Source: Acidimicrobiales bacterium
GTDB lineage: Bacteria > Actinomycetota > Acidimicrobiia > Acidimicrobiales > Poriferisodalaceae
NCBI GenBank assembly: GCA_014239555.1
Contig: JAAZYR010000008.1
Span: 1-64,000 of the forward strand
DNA length: 64,000 nucleotides
Direction of reading: 5' to 3'
This document shows, one piece after another, positions 25,766 to 34,571 of this stretch (the first letter of the stretch is position 1; each line of letters starts with the position of its first letter). A program made the position numbers and the translations under genes. The notes under the pieces were generated by a model, which saw nothing but the letters and a program-made list of their open reading frames with translations, searched no databases and was not told the DNA's origin.

Positions 25766-27760
25766 TTAACTTAGATCTGGGTGGTCACGGAAATGATCTA
25801 ATGCTCCCGGGTCATCTATTGCTTCGACATTTTTCACCGCTTCACCATGAACCGCGTCGCGAACGGCAAGTTCAACAAGCTTGCCGCTGCGAGTTCGCGG
25901 AATGGTGGGGACCTGAGCAACTACTGCTGGAACATGACGCGGCGATGCCCCAACTCGGATTTGATTTTGGATGCGTTTCCTCAGTTCATCGTTCAGCAGT
26001 AATCCGTCGCGAAGTCGAACGAAGAGAACCACTCGCGTGTCTGACTCGATGCGTTGCCCGATAACGATGCTTTCGAGTACTTCTTCGATCAGGTCCACCT
26101 GACGATAAATTTCCGCTGTTCCGATCCGAACGCCACCCGGATTCAACGTCGTGTCGGACCTTCCTGAAATAACCATTCCCCCGTTGGTGGTCCATTCAGC
26201 GAAGTCCCCGTGGTGCCAGACACCAGAAAAGCGTGCGAAATAGGCGTTGTGATATTTGCGTCCTTCTGCGTCATCCCAAAATTCGAGAGGCATCGAGGGA
26301 AACGCGTTGCGACACACCAACTCGCCCTGTTCCCCTTCAGAAAGTGGACTTCCACCGTCATCAAAAACTGCTACGTCCATGCCTAACGCCGGCACCTGAA
26401 TTTCTCCCCTGTGTACCGGCCCCGTCGGATCGCCAATCACGAAACAACCACAAATATCGGTGCCTCCCGAAAAGGACGCGAGGTGTACCTCAGACTTCAG
26501 ACTTTCATAAACCCAATCAAATCCCTCAGGTGCGAGAGGTGAACCCGTTGAGGCGACGGTTTCGATGCTTGCGAGATGGTGCGTGTCGATGGGCCGCAGC
26601 CCTTCTTTCATCGCGGCCTCGATATATTTTGCGCTGACTCCGAACAGACGCGGGCTTAGCTCATCGGCGATATCGAATAACCGTGTCGGGCCCGGGAAAA
26701 AGGGAGAACCGTCATAGAGAACTAGAGAAACACCGCAAGACAGGCCGGCGACCAGCCAATTCCACATCATCCAGCCTGTAGTAGTGAAATACATGAGTCG
26801 GTCACCGGAGCGAAGATCGCAGTGAAGAAGGTGTTCAGACCAGTGCTTCAGCAGTACCCCACCTGCTCGGTGGACGATGCACTTTGGTTTTCCTGTCGTG
26901 CCTGAGGAATACAGGACATAGATCGGATGATCGAAACCTAAACGCACGAAATCTGGTTCCGTGTTTGCTGCCCCAGGCGCCCACTCATGGAACGCAATCG
27001 AATTAGGAATCGATGTTGGGCTTAGCTCGCGGTCACCGTATGCGACCAGCACAACGCGCTTCAGAGAGGTGAGCCCTCGCGCGACCTCGGCGACCTTGTC
27101 GGTGACATCATGGCGCGTCCCCGAATAGAAATAGCTGTCAGTGGCTACAAGCACCTTCGGTTCGATCTGACCGAAACGATCGAGCACCCCGTCCGCACCA
27201 AAATCCGGGCTTGTCGACGAATAGATGGCGCCAATGCTTGCCGCAGCGAGGAAGACGATGACCGCTTCGGGGCCGTTAGGTAAAAGCGTTGCTACGCGAT
27301 CACCCAGTTGGACACCTTCAGAGCGCAGAGCAAGTTGCACCCGAGCAACCTCTGTACGTAACTCGCCAAAGGTCAGATTTCGTTCGACAACGTTCTCGCC
27401 GCGATAGCTGATTGCCACAGCATCATCACTGCGTCTCAGATAATTCTCAGCCAAATTAAAGCTGGCGTTAGGAAAGAAACGCGACTTAGGGCCATCACCC
27501 ATTTCGAGATTGATATCTCCGAGGTCACCTATCCCGGCGGCGAAGTTCCATACCGCTCTCCAAAATTCTCCGCTGGACTCAATGGACCAGCGATGTAGGC
27601 CTTGGTAACCCTCGGTGCGGAGTGAGACGCCTACCTGTTCAGCGAAATCCCACAAGTTGGTGGACTCGCGACGAACATTATTGGGGTTCCAAAGAGGCTG
27701 ACTCACTGGCCCTCCGAGGTCGTAGAAGTGTTGTTCACGGTAGTCGCCATAGCTGTTCAA
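25766..27760 (-). CDS. aacS: Acetoacetyl-CoA synthetase
   Basis: 664 residues, the normal length of acetoacetate-CoA ligases, which activate acetoacetate with ATP and CoA. The N-terminal acetyl-CoA-synthetase-like domain begins QPLWNPNNVRRESTNLWDF; the P-loop is VLYSSGTTGKPKCIVH; then FTTTGWMMWNWLVAGLSCG, a second ATP motif GEIQVPALGMDVAVFD, and the C-terminal KSGKLVEL-type segment (RSGKLVELAVRD) with the catalytic Lys. This layout separates it from acetyl-CoA synthetase. It probably lets the cell use acetoacetate or ketone bodies. Divergent from the TIGR03084 gene by 38 nt. Confidence 0.88.
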   Translation of the reverse strand: MNSYGDYREQHFYDLGGPVSQPLWNPNNVRRESTNLWDFAEQVGVSLRTEGYQGLHRWSIESSGEFWRAVWNFAAGIGDLGDINLEMGDGPKSRFFPNASFNLAENYLRRSDDAVAISYRGENVVERNLTFGELRTEVARVQLALRSEGVQLGDRVATLLPNGPEAVIVFLAAASIGAIYSSTSPDFGADGVLDRFGQIEPKVLVATDSYFYSGTRHDVTDKVAEVARGLTSLKRVVLVAYGDRELSPTSIPNSIAFHEWAPGAANTEPDFVRLGFDHPIYVLYSSGTTGKPKCIVHRAGGVLLKHWSEHLLHCDLRSGDRLMYFTTTGWMMWNWLVAGLSCGVSLVLYDGSPFFPGPTRLFDIADELSPRLFGVSAKYIEAAMKEGLRPIDTHHLASIETVASTGSPLAPEGFDWVYESLKSEVHLASFSGGTDICGCFVIGDPTGPVHRGEIQVPALGMDVAVFDDGGSPLSEGEQGELVCRNAFPSMPLEFWDDAEGRKYHNAYFARFSGVWHHGDFAEWTTNGGMVISGRSDTTLNPGGVRIGTAEIYRQVDLIEEVLESIVIGQRIESDTRVVLFVRLRDGLLLNDELRKRIQNQIRVGASPRHVPAVVAQVPTIPRTRSGKLVELAVRDAVHGEAVKNVEAIDDPGALDHFRDHPDLS

Positions 27761-27798
27761 TCAGAAGCGAACAGCCGCGTCGGTGTAGGGTCCCAAGA

Positions 27799-28581
27799 AT
27801 GAGAGGAATTTGCGACGATCTTGATGCTGAAACAGAGGCACTACGCGAAGTGGTTCAAGGGCTGACAGAGGATGAATGGCGCTTGCCGACACCTGCCGAC
27901 GGTTGGGACACGCACGAAACCATCATTCACTTGGGGATGGCAGATGTAGCTGCCAGTTTGGCCGTGCTTGACCCTGCTGCCTTTGAGGAAACTAAGCAAA
28001 AAATGCTCCAAGGCGACGGTGATCTCCATAGCTTCGATGGCGTTGATGTGCACGCTTTGACTGGTGTTGAACTGTGGGAGTGGTTCGAGGGTGAGCGGAA
28101 TCGAATGACCGGAGCATTCCGGGGCCTGGGCCCCAAAGATCGAATCCCGTGGTTTGGACCCGATATGAGCGCTCTTTCTTTTGCCACCGCCCGTTTAATG
28201 GAGACGTGGTCTCACGGTCACGACGTTGCGGACACCTTTGGGGCGGAATACCCACAAACGGAACGTCTGCGCCATGTCGCCCATATTGGAGTAACGACAA
28301 GGGGTTGGAGTTACGTCAATAGGGGGCTTGAACCTCCCCAAGGAGCAGTCCGAGTAGAACTGATCTCACCCAACGGTGATCTGTGGACGTGGGGGCCTGA
28401 GGAATGTGACGACGTGGTTATTGCTGACTCGTACCAATTTTGTCTTGTCGTCACCCAACGGCGTCGCCCTCAAGAAGCGGATCTCGAGATCAAAGGAGAT
28501 CTCGCTGCAGAATGGATGGAAATTGCTCAAGCCTTCGCTGGTCCTCCGACTGACGCACCTGAAGGGCGTGTTGGCGGTTAA
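27799..28581 (+). CDS. TIGR03084-family protein (mycothiol-dependent-enzyme-like fold)
   Basis: About 260 residues from ATG 27799; the frame is open further upstream but that part lies antisense to the synthetase gene. Features of the actinobacterial TIGR03084 family are clear: DDLDAETEALREVVQGLTEDEW, TPADGWDTHETIIHLG, RIPWFGPDMSALSFATARLMETWSHGHDVAD, and TWGPEE with FCLVVTQRR. The N-terminal helical bundle resembles DinB/maleylpyruvate-isomerase-type mycothiol enzymes with metal-binding histidines. Exact reaction is unknown. Probably co-transcribed with coaE, 13 nt downstream. Confidence 0.88.
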   Translation: MRGICDDLDAETEALREVVQGLTEDEWRLPTPADGWDTHETIIHLGMADVAASLAVLDPAAFEETKQKMLQGDGDLHSFDGVDVHALTGVELWEWFEGERNRMTGAFRGLGPKDRIPWFGPDMSALSFATARLMETWSHGHDVADTFGAEYPQTERLRHVAHIGVTTRGWSYVNRGLEPPQGAVRVELISPNGDLWTWGPEECDDVVIADSYQFCLVVTQRRRPQEADLEIKGDLAAEWMEIAQAFAGPPTDAPEGRVGG

Positions 28582-28594
28582 CGCCATCTAGAAG

Positions 28595-29218
28595 ATGTTG
28601 ATCGTCGGTGTGACTGGCGGCATGGGCGCGGGTAAGTCCACTGTCGCCGAATTCCTTTCTGCTCTTGGGGCTGAAGTGATTGACGTTGACGCGCTCGGCC
28701 GACAGATTATTGAGCCTGGAGGTATAGCCGTATCTTCGGTTGTAGCTCGATTCGGAGATCAGGTTTCTGGCTCCGATGGAGGTATCGACCGAGGAGCGTT
28801 AGCTTCAATTGTTTTCGACGACGAAGAGCAATTAACCGCTCTTGAAGAAATCTCCCACCCAGCGATCAACGAATTACTCGACCGCCGAGTCGAAACGATT
28901 AGAGAACCAGATGTCATCGTCGTCTATGACATGGCCGTCCTTGTTGAGAGCCGACTGGGATACGCCAATAAACACCCCTACGAAGTTGTTGTGGTTGTCG
29001 AGGCGCCAATGCCTGACCGCCTTGATCGCTTAGAAACTCACCGGGGTGTTTCGCGCGAAGATGCGTTGGCGCGCATCGAATTGCAAGCATCGGACGAAGA
29101 ACGCCGCTCGGTGGCACAGTTCGTCATAGCCAATGGTGGAGATCTCGCCTCGTTGGCAGTCGCTGTCGATGAATTGTGGAACGAACTAGAACGGCTTCTA
29201 GCGTCAAAGGGAGGCTGA
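28595..29218 (+). CDS. coaE: Dephospho-CoA kinase
   Basis: 207 residues. The enzyme phosphorylates the 3' OH of dephospho-CoA, the last step of CoA synthesis. The P-loop is VTGGMGAGKST, followed by VIDVDALGRQII (the DxD-type Asp that binds dephospho-CoA) and a typical lid GVSREDALARIELQAS. Length fits the monofunctional CoaE. It lies between a TIGR03084 gene and a hot-dog gene in a same-strand group, with the acyl-CoA genes around it. Confidence 0.93.
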   Translation: MLIVGVTGGMGAGKSTVAEFLSALGAEVIDVDALGRQIIEPGGIAVSSVVARFGDQVSGSDGGIDRGALASIVFDDEEQLTALEEISHPAINELLDRRVETIREPDVIVVYDMAVLVESRLGYANKHPYEVVVVVEAPMPDRLDRLETHRGVSREDALARIELQASDEERRSVAQFVIANGGDLASLAVAVDELWNELERLLASKGG

Positions 29219-29219
29219 A

Positions 29220-30032
29220 GTGGCTCGGTCGTATCCGCCAACGCGACATATCCTGCGACATCTACGGCTGCGTCACACAGTGGATGATGGAGGCAACATC
29301 AGCGCCACGATGCCGATTCTGCCAGACCTTCTTGACCAAGGAGGGTGGCTTCGGTTGGGAGCCATTGCGACCTTGGTCGACTCAGTTGCAGGTCATCACG
29401 GTGTAATGCAAGTTGCTCCCGACTGGGTAGCAACTTTGCAATTAGGCACAGTGCTTAGTCGAAAGGCGGAAGGAACAGAGGTAACGGCCGAATGCCGTCC
29501 GTTGCGAATTGGGCGAAACAACGTCGTTACGGAAACCGCCATACATGATCTGTCCGGCGAGATAGCGAGAGCGACCTGCACCTACGCGCGGCTACCAGCG
29601 CGCGTTGACAATCCGAGCGTCGGTACTGGCAGGGGGCAGGTAGTGGATTACGCAGAAGATAATGAAGAGCATCCACGGCCAATGCTTGATGACTACCTCC
29701 GCCTCAACACGAAACCAGACGAACCTCTGATTGAACTGCCGCTCCACTCCCGTATCCATAATTCTTTCGGGTCAATTCAGGGCGGCGCAGTTGCGGTTTT
29801 GGTTGATGCGATGGCTGCGCACCTAGCTGGGCTTACTTTCTCAATGCCGGCGCGATGCATAAGTGCCGATGTTCACTATCTCGCGCAAGCCAAGACTGGG
29901 CCATTCAAAGTAGAGGGTGAGCCTTTACGAATTGACGAAAACACGGTGACGAGCAGGATAAGAATCACCGATGTTGGCAATGATGACCGGTTGCTCGACG
30001 TAGCGACTGCTACAGCGACAACGATTGACTAA
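29220..30032 (+). CDS. Double hot-dog protein, thioesterase-like
   Basis: 270 residues starting at GTG 29220, one base after the coaE stop. Two hot-dog domains are visible: the first has LLDQGGWLRLGAIATLVDSVAGHHG, the second IHNSFGSIQGGAVAVLVDAMAAHLAG. The latter carries the pattern of PaaI/4-hydroxybenzoyl-CoA-type thioesterases (N/H near the start, G-G helix). It may hydrolyse acyl-CoAs or bind them. The substrate is not visible. Confidence 0.75.
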   Translation: MARSYPPTRHILRHLRLRHTVDDGGNISATMPILPDLLDQGGWLRLGAIATLVDSVAGHHGVMQVAPDWVATLQLGTVLSRKAEGTEVTAECRPLRIGRNNVVTETAIHDLSGEIARATCTYARLPARVDNPSVGTGRGQVVDYAEDNEEHPRPMLDDYLRLNTKPDEPLIELPLHSRIHNSFGSIQGGAVAVLVDAMAAHLAGLTFSMPARCISADVHYLAQAKTGPFKVEGEPLRIDENTVTSRIRITDVGNDDRLLDVATATATTID

Positions 30033-30049
30033 AGAGGGGAAGGTTCGCT

Positions 30050-30841
30050 GTGGAACTCGGCCTAAAAGGCAAGGTGGTTTTGATCTCAGGCTCTTACCGC
30101 GGAACTGGAGCAGGAACGGCGAAAGTTTTTGGTGAAGAGGGTGCCCTTGTCGGTGTGCATGGCCACGAGTTAGGTCAAGCCGATGAAGTGGTCGCTGGTA
30201 TCACTGCCAACAAAGGCACCGCTGTCGCTGTGCACGGCGATTTAGGAACGCCTCAAGGGGCAGATGACATAGTCAGTCAAATAGAAGCGGCCTATGGCCC
30301 AGTCGATGTGCTCGTAAATAACCATGGAGCGCCAGGCCGTACTGACTGGGCGCAACCGGCCGAAGTTTGGAAAGAGGGTTGGGAAACCAATGTTCTGACT
30401 GGGATTCGGCTTACTCAACGGGTGCTTCCCTCCATGCGAGAACGTGGATGGGGCCGAATTATTTTCCTAGGGACAGTCGGCACGGAACGACCTAGCGAAC
30501 ATAACCCTGACTACTACGGGTCGAAAGGCTCGTTGCCGGTAGTAGTGCGCAGTCTCGCAAAGGAGCTACGTGGTTCCGGGGTTACAGCGAACCTAGTGAG
30601 CCCGGGCATGATCGCGACATCAGAAGTGCGCGACATGCTTCAGCGACGTGCGGCACGTCACAACATTCACGGATGGGACGAAGTGCAACGCTGGGCTCTT
30701 GAAAACTCTATGCCTAACTTGACGGGTCGCATTCCCGACCCCGAAGACATCGGCCGCTACGTCGTATTTGTAGCTAGTGATGTTGCGTGGCACCTCACCG
30801 GAATCGATTTCAAAGCTGACGGCGGGGCGATCGACGCATAG
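30050..30841 (+). CDS. Short-chain dehydrogenase/reductase with atypical motifs
   Basis: 263 residues from GTG 30050. The SDR fold is clear: glycine-rich SGSYRGTGAG at 13-22, Asn114 (TNVL), Tyr155 and Lys159 (YYGSKG). Two places differ from the norm. The usual NNAG is NNHG at 90-93, and the catalytic Ser is replaced by Thr142 (FLGTVGT). Thr can sometimes replace Ser in SDRs, so activity is possible but weaker. The C-terminus RIPDPEDIGRYVVFVASD, then LTGIDFKADGGAI, is intact. Substrate unknown. Confidence 0.85.
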   Translation: MELGLKGKVVLISGSYRGTGAGTAKVFGEEGALVGVHGHELGQADEVVAGITANKGTAVAVHGDLGTPQGADDIVSQIEAAYGPVDVLVNNHGAPGRTDWAQPAEVWKEGWETNVLTGIRLTQRVLPSMRERGWGRIIFLGTVGTERPSEHNPDYYGSKGSLPVVVRSLAKELRGSGVTANLVSPGMIATSEVRDMLQRRAARHNIHGWDEVQRWALENSMPNLTGRIPDPEDIGRYVVFVASDVAWHLTGIDFKADGGAIDA

Positions 30842-30878
30842 ACGTCCCTGTCTCAACCTAGGTGTACGTTTCAAGATC

Positions 30879-31676
30879 GTGGATTCTTTCCCAAGGCTGT
30901 TGGCATTCGATATAGATGGCACGTTGCTTCGCTCCGACGGCACCGTCGCTCCGAGAGTTCGTGCGGCCATCAATTCCCTAAAACAACGGGGATGTATTTT
31001 GGTGTTATCAACTGGGCGCCCATGGGCTCAGGTGACACGAGTAGCCAAAGAAATTGGCGGTGTCGACTATTGCGTCTGTCTGAACGGAGCGGTAGTTGTA
31101 GGAAATGATGGTTCGCTCCTGACAGAGCGAACCATGAGCCGAGAACAGACGCGCACTAGTGCCCAGTTAGCGCGGCGGCTCATACCTGGCGTTGCATTAG
31201 CAGCCGACATGGCGGATGGCCGTCACATTTGGGATCAAAATTTTAGTCATGAATTCCCGGCTGACTTCGCGATTGATGCAACACGGGTGCCTGATGCCAT
31301 CGCTGCGGTTGATGGTCCGGTGCTGACGTGGTTGCTTGATTGCAAAGAACTCGACGCGTTGCGGGTGATTGAAATTCTGAAACCGCGTATGCCACCAGGT
31401 ACCGAAGTTCGGCCATCGGGTCTTGAAACCCCTGAGATTGTCGCTTCAGGAGTTAACAAAGCGAGTGGGTTGGCAGAAATAGCGGAAATTTGTGGTGTCG
31501 GCGCGTTAAACGCTTGGGTGTTCGGTGATGGACTAAATGATCTCGATATGTTCGGTTGGGCCGGATGTTCAGTCGCGATGGGCAATGCCCACACTGATGT
31601 TTTAGCTAAGGCCGACCTCGTAGCTCCCAGTAACGACGAAGATGGAGTGGCCGTGATAGTGGAATCTCTTCTCTAA
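30879..31676 (+). CDS. Cof-type HAD-superfamily phosphatase
   Basis: About 265 residues from GTG 30879, 37 nt after the SDR stop; the frame is open further upstream but overlaps that gene. HAD motif I is FDIDGTLLRSDG, with the Asp nucleophile; motif II is STGRPW; motif III is the Lys of SGVNKASGLAEI; motif IV is VFGDGLNDLDM. A Cof/YidA-type C2 cap is expected in between. These enzymes dephosphorylate sugar phosphates, nucleotides or other small phosphates, with Mg2+. The gene overlaps the following leftward gene by 4 nt at the 3' end. Confidence 0.9.
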   Translation: MDSFPRLLAFDIDGTLLRSDGTVAPRVRAAINSLKQRGCILVLSTGRPWAQVTRVAKEIGGVDYCVCLNGAVVVGNDGSLLTERTMSREQTRTSAQLARRLIPGVALAADMADGRHIWDQNFSHEFPADFAIDATRVPDAIAAVDGPVLTWLLDCKELDALRVIEILKPRMPPGTEVRPSGLETPEIVASGVNKASGLAEIAEICGVGALNAWVFGDGLNDLDMFGWAGCSVAMGNAHTDVLAKADLVAPSNDEDGVAVIVESLL

Positions 31677-31993
31677 AAATCAGAATTCACAGGTTCAAGA
31701 AACATCGCGGTGTGAGGTGCAAAATAAATGCGCCAAGCTTGCGTTATTCCACCGTTGGGCCCGGTGCGCAAACGCACTGCATCGCCGGCCTCGATCCTGA
31801 GTTCAACAGGAGGGCTTTGGAGCCAGAGCAATCGCACCCTTACTTCGTGAATTCCTGGTTCAATCTCGAAGGTCTCGGATTTTTCATCCTTGACGCGTCC
31901 GACCAGATTGCCGTTCACCCGCACTTGGTACGCCCTGCCTATGTCTCGGTAGTGATGTATACGATCGATGGTCAATTGAGCTAATCCGGTCAA
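31673..31993 (-). CDS. Small conserved beta-rich protein of unknown function
   Basis: 106 residues. The pattern is beta-strand rich: AYQVRVNGNLVGRVKDEKSETFEIEPGIHEVRVRLLWLQSP, then a strand with RTGPNG and a Pro near the end. Proteins with 'V-x-V-D/N-G-x-x-V-G' and 'F-x-V-x-P-G-x-H-x-V' occur across Actinobacteria and Firmicutes without a known role. There is no signal sequence. The gene is convergent with the HAD phosphatase. Confidence 0.6.
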   Translation of the reverse strand: MTGLAQLTIDRIHHYRDIGRAYQVRVNGNLVGRVKDEKSETFEIEPGIHEVRVRLLWLQSPPVELRIEAGDAVRLRTGPNGGITQAWRIYFAPHTAMFLEPVNSDF

Positions 31994-32126
31994 GGCTGCT
32001 CCCGGTGGGTTAATTGGTAGCCCTGAAGTTAGCTGCGAGGTCGACTATTCCCTACCCTGTCGTCGCAGCTAGCGTGAAAGCCGCAGTTAGTTCTCGCCTA
32101 TATGAAACTTCTATCGGAGCTTTTCA

Positions 32127-33371
32127 ATGAGCAGTGAGTTGCGTGAAGAATTAGACGCATGGATTGATGACAACTGGGACCCTGATCTAACAGTGCGTGA
32201 ATGGTGGCAGCGCCTGTCCTCAGCGGGTTTCTCAAACCCTGGTTTAGCTGAGCCCTTTGGTAAAGATTGGGGCCGAGCTGAAACCCGTGTGCTCGCTGCC
32301 GCGTTACGTGAGCGAGCGGCTATTGGATCGCCGGCAGGTTTAGGCATGTTGTTGGCGGCACCAACAATTCTTGCTCACGGAAACGAATCTCAGATCGAGC
32401 GGTATGTTCCCCGAATTCTTGACGGCACTGACGCCTGGTGCCAGTTGTTCTCGGAGCCGGGTGCTGGGAGTGATTTGGCCGGTCTACAAACCAAAGCAGT
32501 TCGCGACGGCGACGAATGGGTCATCAGCGGTCAAAAGGTGTGGACATCGGAAGGGAAGCATGCCGATCTAGGGATGCTCATCGCGCGAACTGACCCCAAC
32601 GCACCTAAACATCGGGGAATTAGTTGGTTCGCATTCCCCATGAACCAAGAGGGCGTCGAAGTTCGGCCATTGCGGGAAATGACAGGTAGATCGCTGTTCA
32701 ATGAAGTATTTATTGATGAAGCTCGCGTGTCTCACGGCGACTTGGTCGGCGAACTAAATGATGGTTGGCGTGTCGCGAATACAACTCTCATGGTTGAACG
32801 TGCCGGGATAGGTGGCGGACACGGAATGGCTTATGCAGCGGCGCACCCGGGCAGTATCGCTGGTCATCTAGAAATGTCAGCCGGATCCTTTGTCGGAAAG
32901 CGTTTGGCGTTAGCTGCTGGTGGAGTTGGTCCAGGAACCTTCCAGCTACTCAGAGAACTTGCTGAGGAACGAGAAAAACTTGGTGATGGCCGCATTCGAC
33001 AGGAGTTAGCGCGGCTACACACCGAACTTGAGTTGATGCGGATGAATTCTCAGCGCACTCGCCAAAAAAATCAGCAGACGGGCGGTGAGGGAAATCTTGC
33101 CAAGATCCTAATGACTTCAGCACTTCATCGAACTCGTGAGTTAGCTGGTTCAATACTTGGGCCAGATATGGCTCTGTGGGGTGACGAATCTGTTACCGGC
33201 GGGGTGATCCAAGAAATGGCCGTGTTCTCTCCTGCTCCGTCGATTTATGGGGGCACAGATGAAGTGCAGCGAAACATCATTGGCGAAAGGGTGCTAGGTC
33301 TTCCTAAAGAACCGGGACCGGGTAAGGACACTTCATTCGCTGAATTGTTGCAAAACAAGACGGGCTGGTAA
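32127..33371 (+). CDS. Acyl-CoA dehydrogenase family flavoprotein (paralogue)
   Basis: 414 residues, a clear paralogue of the gene at 3452-4708: both start with a WDPxL/WDDNW-type N-terminus, share WCQLFSEPGAGSDLAGL, GDEWVISGQKVWTSEG, and end in GGTDEVQRNIIGERVLGLP. FAD-dependent acyl-CoA oxidation is inferred. Shared layout points to a gene family expanded in this genome. Preceded by about 130 nt of intergenic sequence with no clear site. Confidence 0.88.
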   Translation: MSSELREELDAWIDDNWDPDLTVREWWQRLSSAGFSNPGLAEPFGKDWGRAETRVLAAALRERAAIGSPAGLGMLLAAPTILAHGNESQIERYVPRILDGTDAWCQLFSEPGAGSDLAGLQTKAVRDGDEWVISGQKVWTSEGKHADLGMLIARTDPNAPKHRGISWFAFPMNQEGVEVRPLREMTGRSLFNEVFIDEARVSHGDLVGELNDGWRVANTTLMVERAGIGGGHGMAYAAAHPGSIAGHLEMSAGSFVGKRLALAAGGVGPGTFQLLRELAEEREKLGDGRIRQELARLHTELELMRMNSQRTRQKNQQTGGEGNLAKILMTSALHRTRELAGSILGPDMALWGDESVTGGVIQEMAVFSPAPSIYGGTDEVQRNIIGERVLGLPKEPGPGKDTSFAELLQNKTGW

Positions 33372-33475
33372 CGGCGATAGTTTGCATCCGTCAAAGAGAT
33401 TTTAGGGAGTCTTTGCCGCAACTCACATATCGACTTTGTGAATAAGAGCGAACGGCGAGGCGCCCGTGAGGGCTC

Positions 33476-34150
33476 TCAGGTCGGAATAATGAAGAGACCT
33501 TCAGCGGTGATCAAAGGGTCGGCAAGTTGATCAGGGGCACCGTCATTGTCTTGACGAACAGTCAGTTCAACTTTGAGTTTGCGACCCTCACGGCTGGCTT
33601 CCCATGCTTCGAACCACACTGGATGATCAACCGGCACTCCTCCTCGGTAGTCGACCTCAAGGCGGGCCGTATAGGCAGCCTCCCCGATTACCACCATTAG
33701 ATACCCCATGGTGTCGTCTACCAAAGCTGACACCGCACCTCCATGAACTCTGCCGGGAGCACTCTCAAACGCGGCACCAAAAACAACTTTGCTTAGCACT
33801 CGAGTACCCGCTCGACGCAGCTCAACTTCAACACCCATGGGATTAGCCGGGCCGCTAAAAGTTCGGTCGCTGAAAGCGATGACTTCAGCCCCATCGATGG
33901 GTTGAGGGTCGCTATAGCGCCGCTCAAAATAGTCTTTTGGTCGAGGTACCGGGTTTGAGCGTTCAAATTTCGAAACGGCGGTATCGGCCCATTCGGTGAG
34001 GGTTTCTAATTCAGTGTCGCTGACTCGGTGGCGGACGAAAGCGTTGCCGAGCCTACGTAAGGCCTGGGCTGCGCGACTTCGCAGAAGGAACTGCGAATCC
34101 GGGTAAATCAGATGAAGTCCTTCTGGTGGGTGATCTTCAGTGTCGGTCAT
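33476..34150 (-). CDS. PaaI-like hot-dog thioesterase
   Basis: 224 residues. After about 110 residues of less defined sequence comes a hot-dog domain with AFESAPGRVHGGAVSALVDDTMGYL, which has the HGG and helix-Asp pattern of PaaI/4HBT-type thioesterases. Last strands contain ARLEVDYRGGVPVDHPV. It is likely to hydrolyse an acyl-CoA. It ends a leftward run of closely spaced genes beginning with the ABC exporter at 40004, and overlaps the upstream NTF2-like gene by 14 nt. Confidence 0.78.
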   Translation of the reverse strand: MTDTEDHPPEGLHLIYPDSQFLLRSRAAQALRRLGNAFVRHRVSDTELETLTEWADTAVSKFERSNPVPRPKDYFERRYSDPQPIDGAEVIAFSDRTFSGPANPMGVEVELRRAGTRVLSKVVFGAAFESAPGRVHGGAVSALVDDTMGYLMVVIGEAAYTARLEVDYRGGVPVDHPVWFEAWEASREGRKLKVELTVRQDNDGAPDQLADPLITAEGLFIIPT

Positions 34151-34559
34151 GGGAACCTATGCGATTGGGCTGATCGTAGGGGTAGTCAATGAGGCCACTA
34201 CCAGGGTTCTCTGGGTCAAAGATCCAGTACTGACGGATCTCGTCGATGAGATTTTCGCGGAAGCTGTAGTGCTCGCTTCCCCGCACTGAAAAATGTTTGC
34301 CAAGATGCTCGCCTTCCATCGTCCATTCAATCGCCGCTGAATCGCCGCTTTCTACTACTCGTTCCACGATCCACCTAGCACCGGTCCATTTAGCCCGTAT
34401 CTGATTCCAAAAGGTTCCGATAGAAGTGGCGGTTGTTACCGGTGAATGATTCGTGTCGTAGATGACAGCGTTCTCAGTGAAATGCTCAGCGACGGCTTCT
34501 CCTGAACCTGAAGTGCATGCCTCAAAATAAGAACGAATGTGGTCTTCGCGGGTAGTCAT
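34137..34559 (-). CDS. SnoaL-like / NTF2-like protein
   Basis: 140 residues. The start REDHIRSYFEACTSGSGEAVAEHFTENAVIYDTNH is a textbook SnoaL-like opening (helix, acidic cap, strand with D-x-N-H). The middle strand has RWIVERVVESGDSAAIEWTMEGEH and the end is EIRQYWIFDPENPGSGLIDYPYD. Function unknown. It lies 12 nt after a methyltransferase gene and overlaps the thioesterase gene. Confidence 0.75.
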   Translation of the reverse strand: MTTREDHIRSYFEACTSGSGEAVAEHFTENAVIYDTNHSPVTTATSIGTFWNQIRAKWTGARWIVERVVESGDSAAIEWTMEGEHLGKHFSVRGSEHYSFRENLIDEIRQYWIFDPENPGSGLIDYPYDQPNRIGSHDRH

Positions 34560-34571
34560 ATTCAGATTTTC

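Noticed and set aside
25705..26064. Rightward open frame of 119 codons after the alpha/beta hydrolase
   Set aside because: It lies antisense to the acetoacetyl-CoA synthetase gene, which has full family motifs; the frame gives an Arg/Cys-rich protein without similarity to any family I know.
33372..33475. Possible bidirectional terminator between convergent acyl-CoA dehydrogenase and thioesterase genes
   Set aside because: CAAAGA/TCTTTG makes only a 6-bp stem with a long loop and no clear T-run; not strong enough to call.
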